DNA from: Phoma sp. XZ068
Lineage: Eukaryota > Ascomycota > Dothideomycetes > Pleosporales > Didymellaceae
Reading direction: 5' to 3'
Assembly (NCBI GenBank): GCA_004835665.1
Contig: RBKR01000012.1
Coordinates: 372,001-436,000 of the forward strand
DNA: 64,000 bases
How positions within the stretch are numbered: the stretch's first letter is position 1; the number at the start of each line of letters is the position of its first letter. This document shows positions 23,642 to 38,794 of this stretch, in pieces. The translations under genes were made by a program, and so were the position numbers. Under the pieces are notes generated by a model, which saw nothing but the letters and a program-made list of their open reading frames with translations, searched no databases and was not told the origin of the DNA.

Positions 23642-26269
23642 TTTTAAATATCTCTAAGATAAGTACTACTTTAGAAACTAGAGTTACTCCTACTAGCTTA
23701 TACTCTAATATTAATATAATAGAAGGAACTATTACTACTAATACTATTAATATTAAGTAACCTAATCTCTATAAGGGAGACTATAGCAAGCTAGATAACT
23801 AGTTAATATAATAGGACTTATTCTTTATATTCTAAGGAGATAAGGTAGAGACTAAGAAGAGAGTTACCTTAGTAGCTAGCTATATATATAGAAAAGTATT
23901 TACTTAGATTAAACCTTTTATCTAGCTTTATAATAAAGATAATACTCTTAATAAGGTTAATATTTAGATAGAGGACTTTAATATATTTAAAGACAAGATT
24001 TAACTAGTCTTTAGTATCTTAAATAAATCTACTATTACTAGATAAAATATCTAATATATTTAATAAACCTAATCTACTACTAACTATACTACTAAATTCT
24101 AATACCTTATAGCTAATATAGACTAGAATAATACTATACTAATAATAATATTTAAGTAAGAACTTAAGCCTAAGGTTAAGGAGGAACTTATATACACTAG
24201 TACTAGTACTAAAACTTTAGATAATCTAGTTAATATAGCTATTAATATTAATATTAAGCTAAATAAACTCTAGTAGGAACTATATAATAAACTATATACT
24301 TAAGCTATAGGCTAGCTACCTTAACTATTATATAACTAATAGAATAACTATATATATTATAGTAACTATAGAAATAACTATTAACCTAATATAGGCTACT
24401 ATATTTATAGTAATACTTAGAGTAGGTACTATAGGCCTAAGGTAATAAACCTGTCTAATATAAATAAGGGACTAATAACTATAAAACTATAATAGAATAA
24501 AAAGAAGAGATATAATAATAATAATAGTAATAAAGGTAAGACTTATTATAACTATAGCAAACTAGGCTACTTTGCTAGAGACTATTACTAGAATAAAGTA
24601 TTCTAATAGATTAATATATTAGCTAGTAGGCTAGAAGGTAAGGATACTAGTAATAAATAAGAGATTCTTACTAATAGAATTAGATAACTTATAGAAGATC
24701 TAGAGTTAGGATATAACAGAGACACTAAACTAGAGGTTATATATAAACTAGTACCTATAAGGTTATAGGTATATAAATACTCTTATAGCTATAAATATAT
24801 AATTATATAAATATTAAGAGAGGAGTATCTTAAACTCCTAGGAGCTTCTAGTATAGCTATAACCTTATACTATAAATTCTAAGTAACCTAGATATCTAAT
24901 ACTAAAGATAATATACTATAACTACCTAGATAATACCTAGAGAATAATAAAGATTAGGATAAATTAGCACGCTTTACTACTATATAATATAAAGTATAGT
25001 ATAATATATACTATTAGAAATATAAGTAATATAAAGTTAAAAAAGCTAATAATAAAGCCTATACTAAATTATATTAGGACCTAATTATTCTCTCTATTAA
25101 GGTAAATAATAATAAAGAAAATTAGTATAATAAGTTATATAAAGAATACTAATAATATTATTAACTAGAAGTATATTAGAACTAGAATTATAATTACCTA
25201 GAACCTAATTATAGCCTAGACCTAAGAAACCTACACTATAAAGCACTCTTATAGATAGTATACTACTATAATAGATACTAGATATATTACTTAGAAAAAC
25301 TTAATTTAGAATAGTTTCTAAAGAGATATCTATATAAACTATAATAGAAAGATTATAAGGAGGACTACTATATACTATACTTAATAGATAAATATAATAA
25401 TAAATACTTTTCTAGCTAGAATAAGTCTAAGTATAGATAATAAGAACTAGTAGTAAATAAATAATACTTTAATTAGTATTAGCAGACCTGCCTTAATCCC
25501 TACTATAAGACTTATAAAGAAAAGAAGCAAAGTAATAGCTTTAGATAAGAGAATTCTTTTTTAGAGTAGTACTAGTAGGCACTAGGGATTAATCTATTAA
25601 TAGTATTAAAAGTAATTACTAACTAATTAAGTTACCTATTAGAGTAAATAGAAGATAGATATATATACTCTTAGACTCTAAAGTATAATCTAATTATATC
25701 TCTTTATAAGTAGTATAGCTAGCTAGACTATACTCTACTTAGAAGATAATACCTTACCTACTTAGAGTAGCTAATAAAGAACTAATACCTAAGGAATCTA
25801 AGATTATATATAAGGTAACTATAGTACCCCTTTAGATCTATAGATACTATAAGAAAATAACCTTAGATACTTTTAGGATAGCTACTTATAATATTATATT
25901 AGGACTTCTCTAGTTAAGAAAGCACAATCTAGATATTAATTAGAAGAATTAATAGCTTTTATTAAGTTAATATAAATACAGCACTACTATATTATAGCCT
26001 ATATAGTTTATAATATAACTAGTAGATAAGAAAAAGATTAATAATATTTCTTTAATATATAAGATATACTAAGATAGAGTAGTTAATTATATAGATATAG
26101 AATAGCCTACTAGTTATAAAGTAGTAATTAAAGAGAAGAAGAGTATATATTCTAATATTCTAGATAAATATAAAAGTTATAAAGAACTTTTCTATAATAA
26201 GAAGACTATAAAGGTATTACTATAGTATAAACTCTAGAATTATAAGATTAAGCTCTAGAAAGAGAAGGA

Positions 26270-28910
26270 ACTGCCTTTTAGGCCTATATATAGAATATCT
26301 AAAAAAGAACTTAGTATACTTAAGAAATATATTAATAAGAACTTTAAGAAAGAAGTTATATAAGAATTAAAATTACTAGTAGGATTCCTAGTCCTCTTTA
26401 TACTAAAGAAAGATAGTAAATTATAAATATATATTAACTACTAGAAACTTAATAATATTATAATTAAAAATTAATACCTATTACTAAATATTAAAGAACT
26501 ATAGGATTAGCTATCTAGAGTATAATACTTTACTATACTTAATTTATATAGGGTATATAACCTTATATATATAAAGAAAGGTAAAGAATAGAAGACTATA
26601 TTTAGAATATACTATAGTTATTTTAAGTATTTAGTAATACTATTTAGGCTTACTAATATACTAGCTATATATTAGGCTCTTGTTAATAATATATTAAGAG
26701 TATACTTAAATATTATAGTAGTAGTATATCTTAATAATATCCTAGTATACTTAGTAATACTAGAAGAATATATTTACTATATTAGGGAAGTATTAGAATA
26801 CCTTAGAAAGGTAGATCTTTAACTTAAACCTAAGAAGTATAAATAGTATAAAAAAGAAGTAGAATTTCTTAGCTATATTATAGGGAGATATAGAGTTAAA
26901 ATAAGTAAAATAAAGATTTAAGTTATAAAAGATTAGCTAACTCCTACCTCTCTTAAGGGAATTTAAGAATTTCTAGAATTTATTAACTTTAACTAATACT
27001 TTATTAAGGATTATTTACTTAAGGCCTTGCTGCTTATAAAGCTTATATAGAAGAATATACTATTTAAGTAGGAATAAGTATAAGAGGATACTTTCTAGTT
27101 ACTTAAACAGTCCTATATTAAGCTACCTATAATAATTATATTTAAGAGTAGAAAACTACTTTAAATTAAGATAGATACTTTAGACTTAGTATTAGGAGCT
27201 TATACTATATAAGAACAAGATAAATAATAGTACTTAATTACCTACTACTCTAGGAAGTTCTTAGGACTAGAGAAATAATATAATATATATAATAAGGAAC
27301 TGCTAGCTATTATATTAGCTCTAGAATATTAAAGAATCTATATAGAAAGTTGCTTAGAACTTACTATCTATATAGATTATAAGAACCTAGTACACTTTAC
27401 TACTACTAAAACACTTAACTAATAATAAGTATACTAGTCTAAGCTATTAGAATAGTATAAGTTTAAGATACTATATACTCTAAAGAAAAATAATAGTAGG
27501 GCTAATGTACTTAGTAGACAATATAATCTAGCTAGAGAAAAAACTATTAATTAGTTTACTATACTTAGAGTTAATAAGAATAGATTACTAGAACTATCCT
27601 AGTAGCTTAATAATATAATATAAGTTTAATAGGAATAATATATACCTATAAAGGTACTAGAGGAATTAGAAAATAAAATTATAAGCTGTTATTATAATAA
27701 CCTACTTTATAGACACTCTAGTATAATATAAATAATAGAACTTATTAAATAATACTATAAGTTTAGCTATATAAAGGACAAGGTTACTAAGTTTATTAAG
27801 AACTATATTAATTGCTAATAAAACAAGCATAGTATATATATAAAGTATAAAGAAATATAAGTAATAGAGCTACCTACAGCACTATAGACAAATATTATAA
27901 TAGATTTTATTATATAACTACTAATTTTTAAGGACCCTATTATAGGATATACTTATAACTTAATCTTTATTATAGTAGATAGGTTTACTAAAGTAGTAGA
28001 AATAATACTATTTTAATATAGTTATACTGTAGAGCAGCTTATACAAGTATTTCTAGATAGAATTATCTATTACTATAGTATACTAGAATTAATTATTAGT
28101 AATAGAGATAAGCTATTTATATTAAATTATTAGACTATACTTATAGTAGCTATTAGTACTAAAAAGAAGCTATTAACTATATACTATCTATAAATAGATA
28201 GTTAAATAAAAAGAATAAATTAGACTATAGAAATATACTTAAGAATATATAGCAACTAGAAGCAAGATAACTAGGTCTTACTATTACCTATAGTATAGAT
28301 TATATATAATAATAAATTATTAGAAGTAATAGGTATAATACTATTCTTTATAAATTATAGAAGACACCTAAATCTCTTTATAAGATTTCTTAATAGTAAT
28401 ATCTAAATAGATTTAGTAATAACCTTAGTATAAAGACTAAAGAAAGTATACTAGAAGTTACTTAAAAATATTAACAGAGCTTAATAATAAGCAATCTCTT
28501 ATATTAATTAGAAAAGAAAAATAGCACCTTAGCTAAAAGAGGGGGATAAAGTCTATCTCCTTATAAAAAACTTATAAATATAAAGACTAATAAAAAAACT
28601 AGATTATATTAAGGTTAGACTATTTTTTATTTCTAGGTAAATTAGCCTTATAAACTATTAACTTAAGCTACTATAGGATACTAGAATATACTTTATATTC
28701 TATATATTACTATTAGAACTAGCAGACCCTAATATACTAATCTAGAAAGACTTCTACTACTAGATTAAAGAAGAAACTAAGTAGAAAGTTAAAAAAATAA
28801 TATAATATTAAAAGAAAGGATATAAGAATAAATATCTAGTTAAGTAGTTAGGCTACCTTAACTTAGAGAATATATAGGAACTATTAATAAACCTTATAAA
28901 CTACTACTAG
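26270..28910 (+). pseudogene. G1 pol remnant: RT - RNase H - integrase - chromodomain
   Basis: Reading through the many stop codons, Ty3-type protein blocks are recognisable. Reverse transcriptase lies at about 26,270-26,900, with an INYRKLNNI-type block and the catalytic motif mutated to YLNNILV. RNase H is at about 27,180-27,540 (NKELLAIILALEYW-type, with TDYKNL). The integrase core is at about 27,890-28,570 (IVDRFTK and a mutated DRG block). A chromodomain-like KYLVK-x-LGYLNLEN stretch lies at about 28,805-28,910. Stops occur mainly as TAG at Trp and Gln positions. The enzyme cannot be made. Domain limits are approximate. Confidence 0.8.
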
Positions 28911-29481
28911 CTATTATACTAGTATTAGTAGTATTAGAGTCTAGAGGTAGAGGATATATTACCTAGTCTAGTATAAGTAAGCTAGGTATTAACCTATTCT
29001 TAAGTATAGTAATATTATTAAGTAATAACTCCTATTATTCTAGGTGCTCTATATCCTTAATAAACTAAGCACTTATATTAAACTATTACTATTTATAATA
29101 CTTTAAGAATTTCTTTTATTTATATACCTAGTTTAATTTAGTATAAGCAGCCTATATAGTAGCTATTATAGCTTTCTTAGCTTTAGTAGCCTTATCTTCT
29201 ATTTCTTCTAGATATAATATCTTATTATTAATTTTAGAGAAGTTAGAAATAGGCAAATCTATAGGCTTATACTTCTTTATTCTATTATATTAATAATTTC
29301 TATACTTCTTATATAACAAAGACATCTTATAAGGCAAGTTCTTTTTAGTATAGTACTTATAGGTAACTATAGCAAGATATCTAATATTATTAATTTAGGT
29401 TCCTATTATATATTAGGCTTAGGTACTTTAGGAAACTATTTATTAGTTTATAAAGATATAAACTATAAAGAAGAAGAATAG

Positions 29482-29965
29482 TGTTATAATCTTAGAGAAA
29501 GAGGTATAGTATAATAAAGTTATAGTTATAGATTAATAGTATAGGGCTAAGAAGACTATATAATATCCTATAGTCCTATAGAAATAAACTATACTAAGAG
29601 TATAAGACAGTATAAGACACTATATATATATCCTATAGAAACTATAAACTACTTATAAAAACTATAGGGCCTTCTATAGGACTTTATAGAATATTATAAG
29701 AAATATAGGACACTCTTTAGTATATAGTAATTAGGAATACTGCCCTTATAGTATTATATTTAACCTTATTAATTAACTTTATTATTAAAACTTAACCTAA
29801 CTTTTAAGCTAGACAGATTAACTATTTATACTACTTATTATTACCTCTATAGTTATTATAGTATTTTACTAGGTATCTATACTAACCCCTTTTTATACTA
29901 GTACTTATTCTAGAGAACTAACCTTAGAAGTATTTATAAGCTTTACTTAGTTTATAACCTTAATA
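29482..29965 (+). repeat. 3' LTR of G1
   Basis: Direct copy of 23,159-23,641. The initial TG is retained here (TGTTATAATC), and the right end is ACCTTAATA followed by AGAAG. Confidence 0.85.
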
Positions 29966-30486
29966 AGAAGTTATACCTAGTTATACTATAATAGCTATAG
30001 TACTTTTTTATTTATACTCTCTTTATAGGTATTTTACCTACTTTATAACTACTACTTTTTTTCTTAGTAATTATATTAGTAATATTACTAACTATTAATA
30101 TCTTCTCTATATATATATACTACTATTTATAACTTTTTACTTTATAATATTATAAACCTTAAGAAGCAGTATAGTAGAAGATAAAAGAAGAAATTAATAA
30201 TACTTAAAAAGTTAACTATAGGCCTTTAAGAAAGTTAGTATTAAAAACTAATAATAATAACTTTATATATTCTAAAAAACTTAGTAAATACTACTTTAGA
30301 ATATATTATATATATTCTAAAGAATTCTATAATATTTTATAATATATTATTTTAGAATAATAATAGAATAATATAACTAGTATAGAATACCTATAGTATA
30401 TAGTATATAAAAATATAATCTAATCTAATCTATTTTATTATTAGAATCTTAACTTTAATCTTAAGCTAGATAGATTATATTTATAC
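29966..30486. other. RIP-mutated spacer between G1 and G2
   Basis: About 520 bp of AT-rich sequence without ORFs. A short stretch near 30,440-30,475 resembles part of the G1 LTR (AAGCTAGATAGATTA), so an old, related LTR fragment may lie here. Nothing else was recognised. Confidence 0.4.
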
Positions 30487-30752
30487 TATACTAGTAGATA
30501 AGAAGCATACCTAGTATAGTTACTTATTAAACCTAGTAGCACTAAGTAGAATAGAAGAGTTAAGATAGTTAAGGATCTATTATAGCAAGATAGTAGTAAA
30601 TAATAGTTATTATAATATTAATTTATATTATATTATCTACCTATATCTATTCCTTTAAAACTACTACTCTAATACTAACTAGACTACTAATTTAGGCTAG
30701 TTACTAAGTACTTCTAGTACCTACTATAGTAGCTACTTTATACTCTAGTATA
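30487..30752 (-). repeat. LTR of G2 (3' LTR, left)
   Basis: Begins TATACTAGTAGATAAGAAGC and matches 41,362-41,628 along its length with a handful of C/T and G/A differences. The right end is set where the copies diverge after CTCTAGTATAA, so it is accurate to a base or two. Confidence 0.75.
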
Positions 30753-33700
30753 AGCCTCCTAACTCTAAGAGCTTAGCCCTATTAAGTACTACCTCTAAGA
30801 TTATACTCTTTTTATAGTACTTATCTATATAAAGAAACTCTAAATATTTTTCTTTATAGAGTCTATACTACCTTAGTAAGTAGAGTATTAATAAGGTCTA
30901 CTTTTAGAATAAGAGTAACCTAGATTAGGTGTTTCTAAAGCTTATAGTAACTAAGTCCTAATATACCTATATTCTACTTCTTTTATTATTATATAGATAA
31001 GAATAGTTAGTATATCCTTCTAGGTCTAGAAGTAGCCTATAAATATCTAAGTTATACTGTTTATTTATTTATACTATCTATCTTATATATTATAAGATTT
31101 ATTATTAATAGGGTAGTTACCTTTAGTTATAATATATAAGTAATAAGGTATACTTAACTTCTTATCTACTATATATACTGCTTCCTCTATATCTATTACT
31201 TATACCTAGTAGTCTTTAACTATTATAATATTAGCTATATAAGTCTCTCTAAAGTGCTTGTTTAATTATTATAGATCTATCTTATTTAGTATTAGGTTAA
31301 TTTCTTCTATAACTATAGGTAAATTATATAGTTTTTAGTAGTAGATAGTATAAAATATTATAGATTTAAAGACTAGTAGGATATTAGCTAGAAAATAGAA
31401 TAGTACTTCTTTAAACTTATTCCTATAGCTAGAGGGTAAGGTAGAGATACTTTAAAGTTACTAGTATACTACTATAAGCTATAAGTAAGATCTTATATTA
31501 GAGTTCTCTATTATCTCTCTATCTTTACTAATAAGTATAAACTATAGTAGAATAGTTCTTCTAGTTTTAGTTACTAGCCCTATTAATCTATAGAGTAATA
31601 GAGGGTATAAGATATAGATATCTCTATATTTATAGATATACTACTTCTATTTAATATCTAATTATTTAGTAATCTCTAGAGAAAAGTCTTACTTATTATC
31701 CTACCCCTTAATATACCTATTTTATTAAGTAATACTCTTCTTAGTATACTACTTTAGGTATTTCTTAACCTTAGTATAGAACCTAGCTAGAGCCTTAGTA
31801 TAATTTTCTTTATTTTTATTATTAAATAATATAGATCTCTAGATTATATTTACCCCCTTACTACTTATAATAGTATCTATTAGGTTATAGTTAATATACT
31901 TAAAAGTAGTAGTATTACCTGCTTTAGTATACTTAGTATAGTATAAGTAAGAGATAAAGTTTATTTTTTATTAAATTATAGTATAGTAGAGCTAGTATAT
32001 TAAGTTACTATAGATAAGTTACTAAATAAGGGAGTAGTATATTATTCTATACTATTCTAAATTACTCTTACTATAAATCTTCTAGGTATAGTAATTATAT
32101 ATATTAAAGCTTATATTAATTATCTCTATAAGTTTCTAGTCCTTAAAGAGGTTATTAAAGATATATAAGATTATAGTTCCTTCTATTTTAAACTAATTAA
32201 TAGCTTTTCTAAAGTTAAAATATAGATAGTAATTAATAAATATATTCTAGTTAATACTTAGTATAGGGGGGCATAGTTAGTATTAGTAGGATTAGAGATT
32301 ATCTATAATATTATAGGCCTAAAGGTGTTCTTAAAATAAGATATAAGTTACTAGGTCCTAATACTAGCTAGCCTATTTATCTAGATAGTTATAGTAAAGT
32401 ATAAGGATCTTAATTATAGTCTTAGAGTTTATAGTTCTAATAAGTAGTCTAACTCTACCTACTATAAATTAAAGATAGATAAAGTAGACCTTTAAAAAGA
32501 CTAGTATAAAAACTATCTACTTATTACTACTTACTATAACTACTATAGGTTAGATTCCCTTATAATATTATTAAACCTAACATCCTATTAAATCTATATA
32601 TTTATTATTAGTTATAGGTCTTTAAATAGCTTTATTATAGTAGCTAATAAGAGAGAAAGACAAGTTCTTATATTAATATTATTAGTTACTTATAATCTCT
32701 AAGAGAGTCTCTCTACTAATTAAGTCTACTTCTTACTTTTTAGCTATATCCTCTCCTTATAGCTTATAGTTATTTATATATAGTTCCCTACTAGAGTAGT
32801 TAGATAAGTTATCTAGAATAGAAAAAGCTTAAATCTCTTTTAATATAAGACAGCTCTATAACACTATTTTATTAATAATATTCTATTAATCTACTCTAAA
32901 TTATACTCCTATAGTCTATAGGTTATTAAGGTCTACTATATCTATTAATATAAGCTAAGAGTATAATTAACTTCTGCCTAACTATATATTTTATATAAAG
33001 GTATTACTTACTATACTGCTAATTAACTCTCCTTATTAATAGTACTAGGTCTTATTTAGAGTTAAAGTATTTCTAGATAAAGATTAGCTATAGGTTAAGC
33101 CTTATTAAGTATCTTCTTCTGCCTAAGTAAGAAGCTAAGCTTATATTAGAGATAAAGTTAGAGTAATAGTCTTAAGTTATTCTTAGATATTAGTATTAAT
33201 AGGCTTTAGTATAATCTATCTACTTAGCTTAGCTATTCTATTATCTACTAGCTACTAGTCTATAATATAGTTAGTAATAATAAAACTAGTAGGCTAGTTA
33301 TTTAGAAAGTAATTTAGTACTAGATTCTTAAACTAGGCTTAAATAGTATTAATCTAGAAGCTCTACTCTATATTATTAGTAGTTAGTTCTTAAAGCTATA
33401 TTTACTCTTTCTTTAACTTACTAAAGTCCTTATAGCCCTTATATTTCTTAAACTAAGTTCTCTTAGGCTTATATATATTATTTTTAATAAAGACTTATAT
33501 AGTTACTTTAAGGTTCTTAATTACTTTATAAGTATTATACTAGTTAGATAATATAATAAACTTACTTTTAGATTATTATTTATTAAAAAGGTATTAATAG
33601 ACAGCAGAATTAATAAATTACGCTAGTAAAGAAGGCTTAATTTAATTTAAGCAGAACTAGATATTAGTTAGGCCTTGCTATTTAACTAATATTAAATAGC

Positions 33701-34420
33701 TATATAGTATAATAATATCTAATAGGATATATACCCCCTCTAGGTTATCTTAGATATTATAAAGTACCTAGAAAGCTTTATCTATCTACTTCTAGCTATA
33801 GTTAATTATAACTTCTACTATAGAGAAGTATGCTTTAAAGTTCTTTATACCTCTATATTAGGTAACTAGCTTAGAAAAGTTACTTACTATTATAGCTATA
33901 AAGTATATAATAGATACTACTTTATTAAATTCTATAATAGCTGTAGAAGTCTAGAACTCTAAAAGGTCTTAGTAATCTAGCAGGTTGCCTTATATAATAT
34001 ATAATATAAACTAAGTAACTATAGTATCTTATAAGTATAGTATAGAGTTAGAACTAATACTAGTAATATTAGCTTTACTAATAGCTTTCTTAATTTCTAG
34101 CTATAAGAAATATACTTTACTAGATTAGCTAGGAAGTAGGTATAGTATAATACTTAAGAAGTCTAATAATAGTATTACTTGCCTAGTATTTATTCTAAAG
34201 TACTTAATATACTAAGTTACTTAAATATTTAAGTTATTAAGTTAGCTAGTAATTAAAGAAGAAAGTTAGAATATAGAGTTTATTAAGTATATATTAAAGT
34301 AGGGTACTAGGCAGCTACACGCTCCTTTACTACCTACTTATATTTTTACTACTTTCTTTAACTTTTACTCTATATATCTATATTACTAGCCTTTAGTAGG
34401 TCTAAAATATTAGTAAAGTT

Positions 34421-34467
34421 AGCTAATTAGTAGTTACTAGGTCTTATCTAGTAACTCCTAATTAGCT
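34421..34467. repeat. 47-bp near-perfect palindrome (copy 1)
   Basis: Arms GCTAATTAGTAGTTACTAG and CTAGTAACTCCTAATTAGC (one mismatch) around the loop GTCTTAT. A closely matching hairpin occurs at 38,795-38,841. Confidence 0.8.
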
Positions 34468-36599
34468 AGATTTATTTTTAAGTAAGCACTAGTATAGACT
34501 AGTATAATATAATACTAATAACTTCTTAAGTTTAACTCCCTCCTTTATATAAGAGTCTGTCTTAGGCTTATAGTTATAATAAGGAGTTAAAGGTATCTAT
34601 ATTATAGTATTTATAAAGGTTATATTCTTCCTATATAAGTAACTAGAGTTTAATATATAGAATAGTAGTCCTTAAGTCTACTAGCCTTTTATTCTAGGTT
34701 AGACCTATAATCTATTTAGGCTATATCTTTAGTAGACCTTAATACTCTATATTAATATTATCTCTTATTTATTAGATAAATAGCTTTAGTCTCTATTTAG
34801 GCACTATATAGAGTATTTTTATACTATTAAGGTCTTTTAATATATATATACTCTATAGAGTAAATATTCTATATAGGGAGACTTTATATAGGCTAAGCTA
34901 CCTTTTTAAAAGCTTCTAAGCTCTTAATATATTAATATCTCTTACTAAGTCCTATAGTAGGACTAGATTATCTAGTATAAACTTCCTATTCTAGATCTCT
35001 TTATAGTTATCTTAGTATTCCTTCTTACTAAGCTAGAGATACTTAGTCTAAGATATTAAGTCCTTTATAAATTAATCTCTTAAGTTAAGCTATATTACTT
35101 ATATTAAGAGTAAATTAGTTCTATTTTTAACTACTTAATATAGCAAGGTTTACTATATTAGGATTAAAAGGTTAATTAGAAGGATAGAGTTCTACCTAGT
35201 TACTAATTAGTATACTAAATAGCCTATTAATTATATTAAGATCTAGTTTACTAGTAGAATAGTTAAAAGGTTATCTACCTATAGGCTATTAAGTTTAGTA
35301 AGAGTATTAATAATAGGCTTATATCTACCTTCTACCTTCTCTATAGCCTATAGATTATAAGTAGATACTTAAACTCTCTTTATATTATATACTAAGGCAA
35401 GCTTCTTTACTATATCTATAAAGTCTAGCCCTCTATTAATAAGTAATTATCTTATTATACTTTAATAATAGATAATATTCTTATATAAGAATTTAGTAAC
35501 TATACTAGATTAGTTATTTAGTAAAGCTTAAGCTTTAACCTACCTACTTAAGTACTCTTATATAATAACTAGGTATTTATATTCTTTATATATTAGTATA
35601 TAGATAATATCTATAGTAACTATTTCCTATAAGGTATATATATAGGTATTTATTATTATATCTACTATTTACTTTGCTAAGCACAACTAGCATTCTAGGT
35701 ATATATTAATAGTAGTTTTTATATGTTAGTATATATCTTTCTACTAGTACTATTAAGCTATAATAGAGTAGATAGTATTTATACCTTAGTAGCCTATAGT
35801 TTAGTATATTTCCTATATAGCAGCTATTTATAGGTTAGTATTATTAATAACTTATTAAATAGCTATATTTCTAGAAGTCTTCTAGAATAGTACTCTATCT
35901 TATTTAAAGTAGTTTATAGCCCTCTTTTTCTAGGCTCTTACTTATTTCTAGCCTAGTCTATATAGTATTTAGAGTATATATAGAAAGATTATAATATTCT
36001 TAGAGTCTTATAAATATTCTTTTAATAGGACTCTAGTTTAAGTTATACTCTCTTCTATATTAGTAATTAAGTTATTAATAAACCCCTTTATATCTAAATC
36101 TAGTTCTTTAGAGTTTTTCTAGCCTTTTAGTTTAGAGTACTTTAATAGAGTATCTATAATAATATTCTTCTTCTCTAATATATATTTTATCTTAAAGTTC
36201 TATAGTAAAATTAAGGCAAGCTACTTATTTATAATAGAACCTAGCAGGTCTATAGAAGACCTATTTAGTTATATAATAAGTATTTTAGTATTTATTTTAA
36301 TAATAAAGTATACTTTATATAGCTATATCTAGAACTTCTTTAGAGCTTAAACTACTACCTTATACTTAAGTTTAGTTAAGTACTATTAGCTTTTATCTTT
36401 TAACTATAAAGTACTTTTAAACCTATAGAGGTAGTGTTAGCTATTATAACCTACTTATTCTAAGATAGCTTCTATACTATCTTTACTAGAGTCTACTAAA
36501 AGGTAAATAAGCCTATTACTTTTATAGTCTATAGTTATAAGGGCTAGGGCACTAGTAATATATACTTTTATAGTGTCTATTATAGCCTACTTAATAGGT

Positions 36600-37330
36600 C
36601 TTTATTTCTATTTAGTATTATCTTTTAGTAAGTTAAATAGTAGTCTTACTTTCTAGAAGAATAATTATACCTAGATTTAATAATAGATGTAGATACCTAT
36701 AAATATCTAAACTTCTTATATATTCTAATAGCTAGGCTAGTTTAAAATCTTTACTGCCTTATCCTTGTTTAGTAGCCTACTGTTACTAGTTACTTTATAA
36801 CCTATAATATTAAGCCTGTTATAGCCCTAGTAATACTTCTTTTCTAAAACTATAGCTCTAGCTTATTTAATATTAGTAAGTACCTAGTCTAGTTATTAAG
36901 TATACTCTAGAATAAACTTTCTTATACCTAGTAGCGCCTCTTTATTATTATAATCTATTTTTAGCCTACTATAAGTAATATTATCTAAAAATAGTATAGT
37001 ATATAGCTAATAGTCTTTAAGTATTTTTATTATTATTCTCTAGAAGATAGTAACTAAGTTAGTAGCTCTTTATACTAAAGTATAGGAGTATAGTAGACTA
37101 ATAGGTATTATAACTACTATTATATCTTAGCTATTCTTATATAAGGTAATTTAATTATATCTAGAAAAGAAGTTTATAAGTAATATAATCTTATATCTAG
37201 TAAATTACTTAGAGAATTTATCTATAGTTAGTAGAGTACTAGTATTCTATAGAGTTACTTTATTTATATACTAAGTATTATTTATAAACTATAGCCCTTT
37301 ATCTTTCTTAGTAACTAGGTACTAAGAGTT
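36600..37330 (-). pseudogene. G2 reverse transcriptase remnant
   Basis: Minus-strand translation through the RIP stops shows the Ty3/gypsy RT succession described under G2, including a degraded Asp-Asp motif read as FLDN. No intact frame exists. Confidence 0.6.
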
Positions 37331-38794
37331 TTAATACTAACTATTATACCTTTCTAATACCCTTTAGTTAATATATTCTAGAAGTATCTTAATAAGCTTC
37401 TTTTCTTAGCTTTTAGCTATAGAGAATATTTAGACTTACTATACCTTATATAGGATAGTTTAAACTTAGTATAGTAGTATTATATCTTTTTATATTCTTT
37501 TAAATTCTTAGAAGGTAAAGATAATAGTAGCTTCTTAGTTTAGAATTATTTCTCTAAATATATTTCTTTCTTTTAAATATAGTATATCTCTAAACTTCTA
37601 GGTAGCTAGCCTTTCTAGGTTAAGATATATATCTTAAGAGAAGGGAGTATACCTTACTTTAAATATATAGTTAAATAGACTAATATCTAGTAGTTAGAGA
37701 CTTTAAATAAGTAGTTACTTCTTAATAGCTATCTGTTTCTAATTCTCCCTTTTTAGCCTTATTAGTATTACTTCTCTAGGCTTATTAACTAGGTAAACCT
37801 TTATTCTTACTTATTTATATAATATATAAACCTCTAGGCTTATAGATTAGAAGCCTTTATTAGTTACTTAGAGTCCTGTTAGGTATAAGAAGGGCCTTAT
37901 AGTCTCTAATATAAGCTATAGGTATTCTTTATCTATATAGGTTTAGTTTAGATTCTTACCCTTAAAAATCTATTTTAATAATAACTAATCTATATAAGAG
38001 AACAGGTTAGGTCTAACTTTCTTAGGGCTAGCACTAGAGTTTATATAAAGTAACTTATAACTAACTATAGCTACTAAGTATATTAACTAGTATAGAGACT
38101 TATTTTTAGCTAGGTCCTTACCCCTAATATAAGGACCCTTTAGTCTTTTCTTTACTTACTTTTAGTATTATTAGAGTAGTAAAGTATAAGGTTAGAAGTA
38201 ATAAAAGAAGTATTTCTTCTTCTATTATTAGAGAGGATTCTATATAAAGCTTATTTAAATATATTATACTAGATAGCTAGCTAGGTAGCTAAGTACTAGA
38301 GTGTTCTAAGAATAATAGATCTTATTAGGTTTTTTATAATTTAGAAATAGGTTATTATTACTACTTCTCCTACTTTAATAGAAATATTCTATATAGTTCT
38401 AATAAATAAATTAATACTACTATTTACTATTACTATACTCTTATCTAAGTCTTAATCTATTTTCTTATAAGTAAGGCCTAAGGCTTAGCAGGCACTAAAT
38501 TAAAGAAGGTTTATCTAGGCTCTAGTATTAATAAGGTAACTAACTCTATAGTCTCTAATATATACCTAGTATAATAGTAAGTCTTAGTATATAACTATTT
38601 TCTACTTAATAGCCTTATTTAGTTTAGCTATATTATTACTTAGGTTCTAGTCTTCCTATATATTACTAGAATTCTTTACTAAATATTATAACCTTACTAT
38701 CTTAGATAAAAGTAAGTAGTATTTATTAGGTTAGTCTTAACTCTAGGCCTTCTAGAGATAGGAATCTGTACTAGTAGCTACTCTATATATTATT

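Larger units (their letters stand above)
23159..29965 (+). mobile_element. Complete but RIP-inactivated Ty3/gypsy chromodomain retrotransposon (family G1)
   Basis: Two direct LTRs, 23,159-23,641 and 29,482-29,965 (about 483 bp), bound 6.8 kb. Both start with RIP-altered TG (TATTATAATC and TGTTATAATC) and end ACCTTAATA. The interior encodes, in order, a decayed gag, reverse transcriptase, RNase H, integrase and a chromodomain-like end, placing it in the chromodomain branch of Ty3/gypsy. The pol reading frame is riddled with TAG and TAA where Trp and Gln codons stood. The five bases flanking the LTRs do not match (CTTAC left, AGAAG right), unlike a clean insertion. LTR differences are nearly all C/T or G/A. 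Confidence 0.87.
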
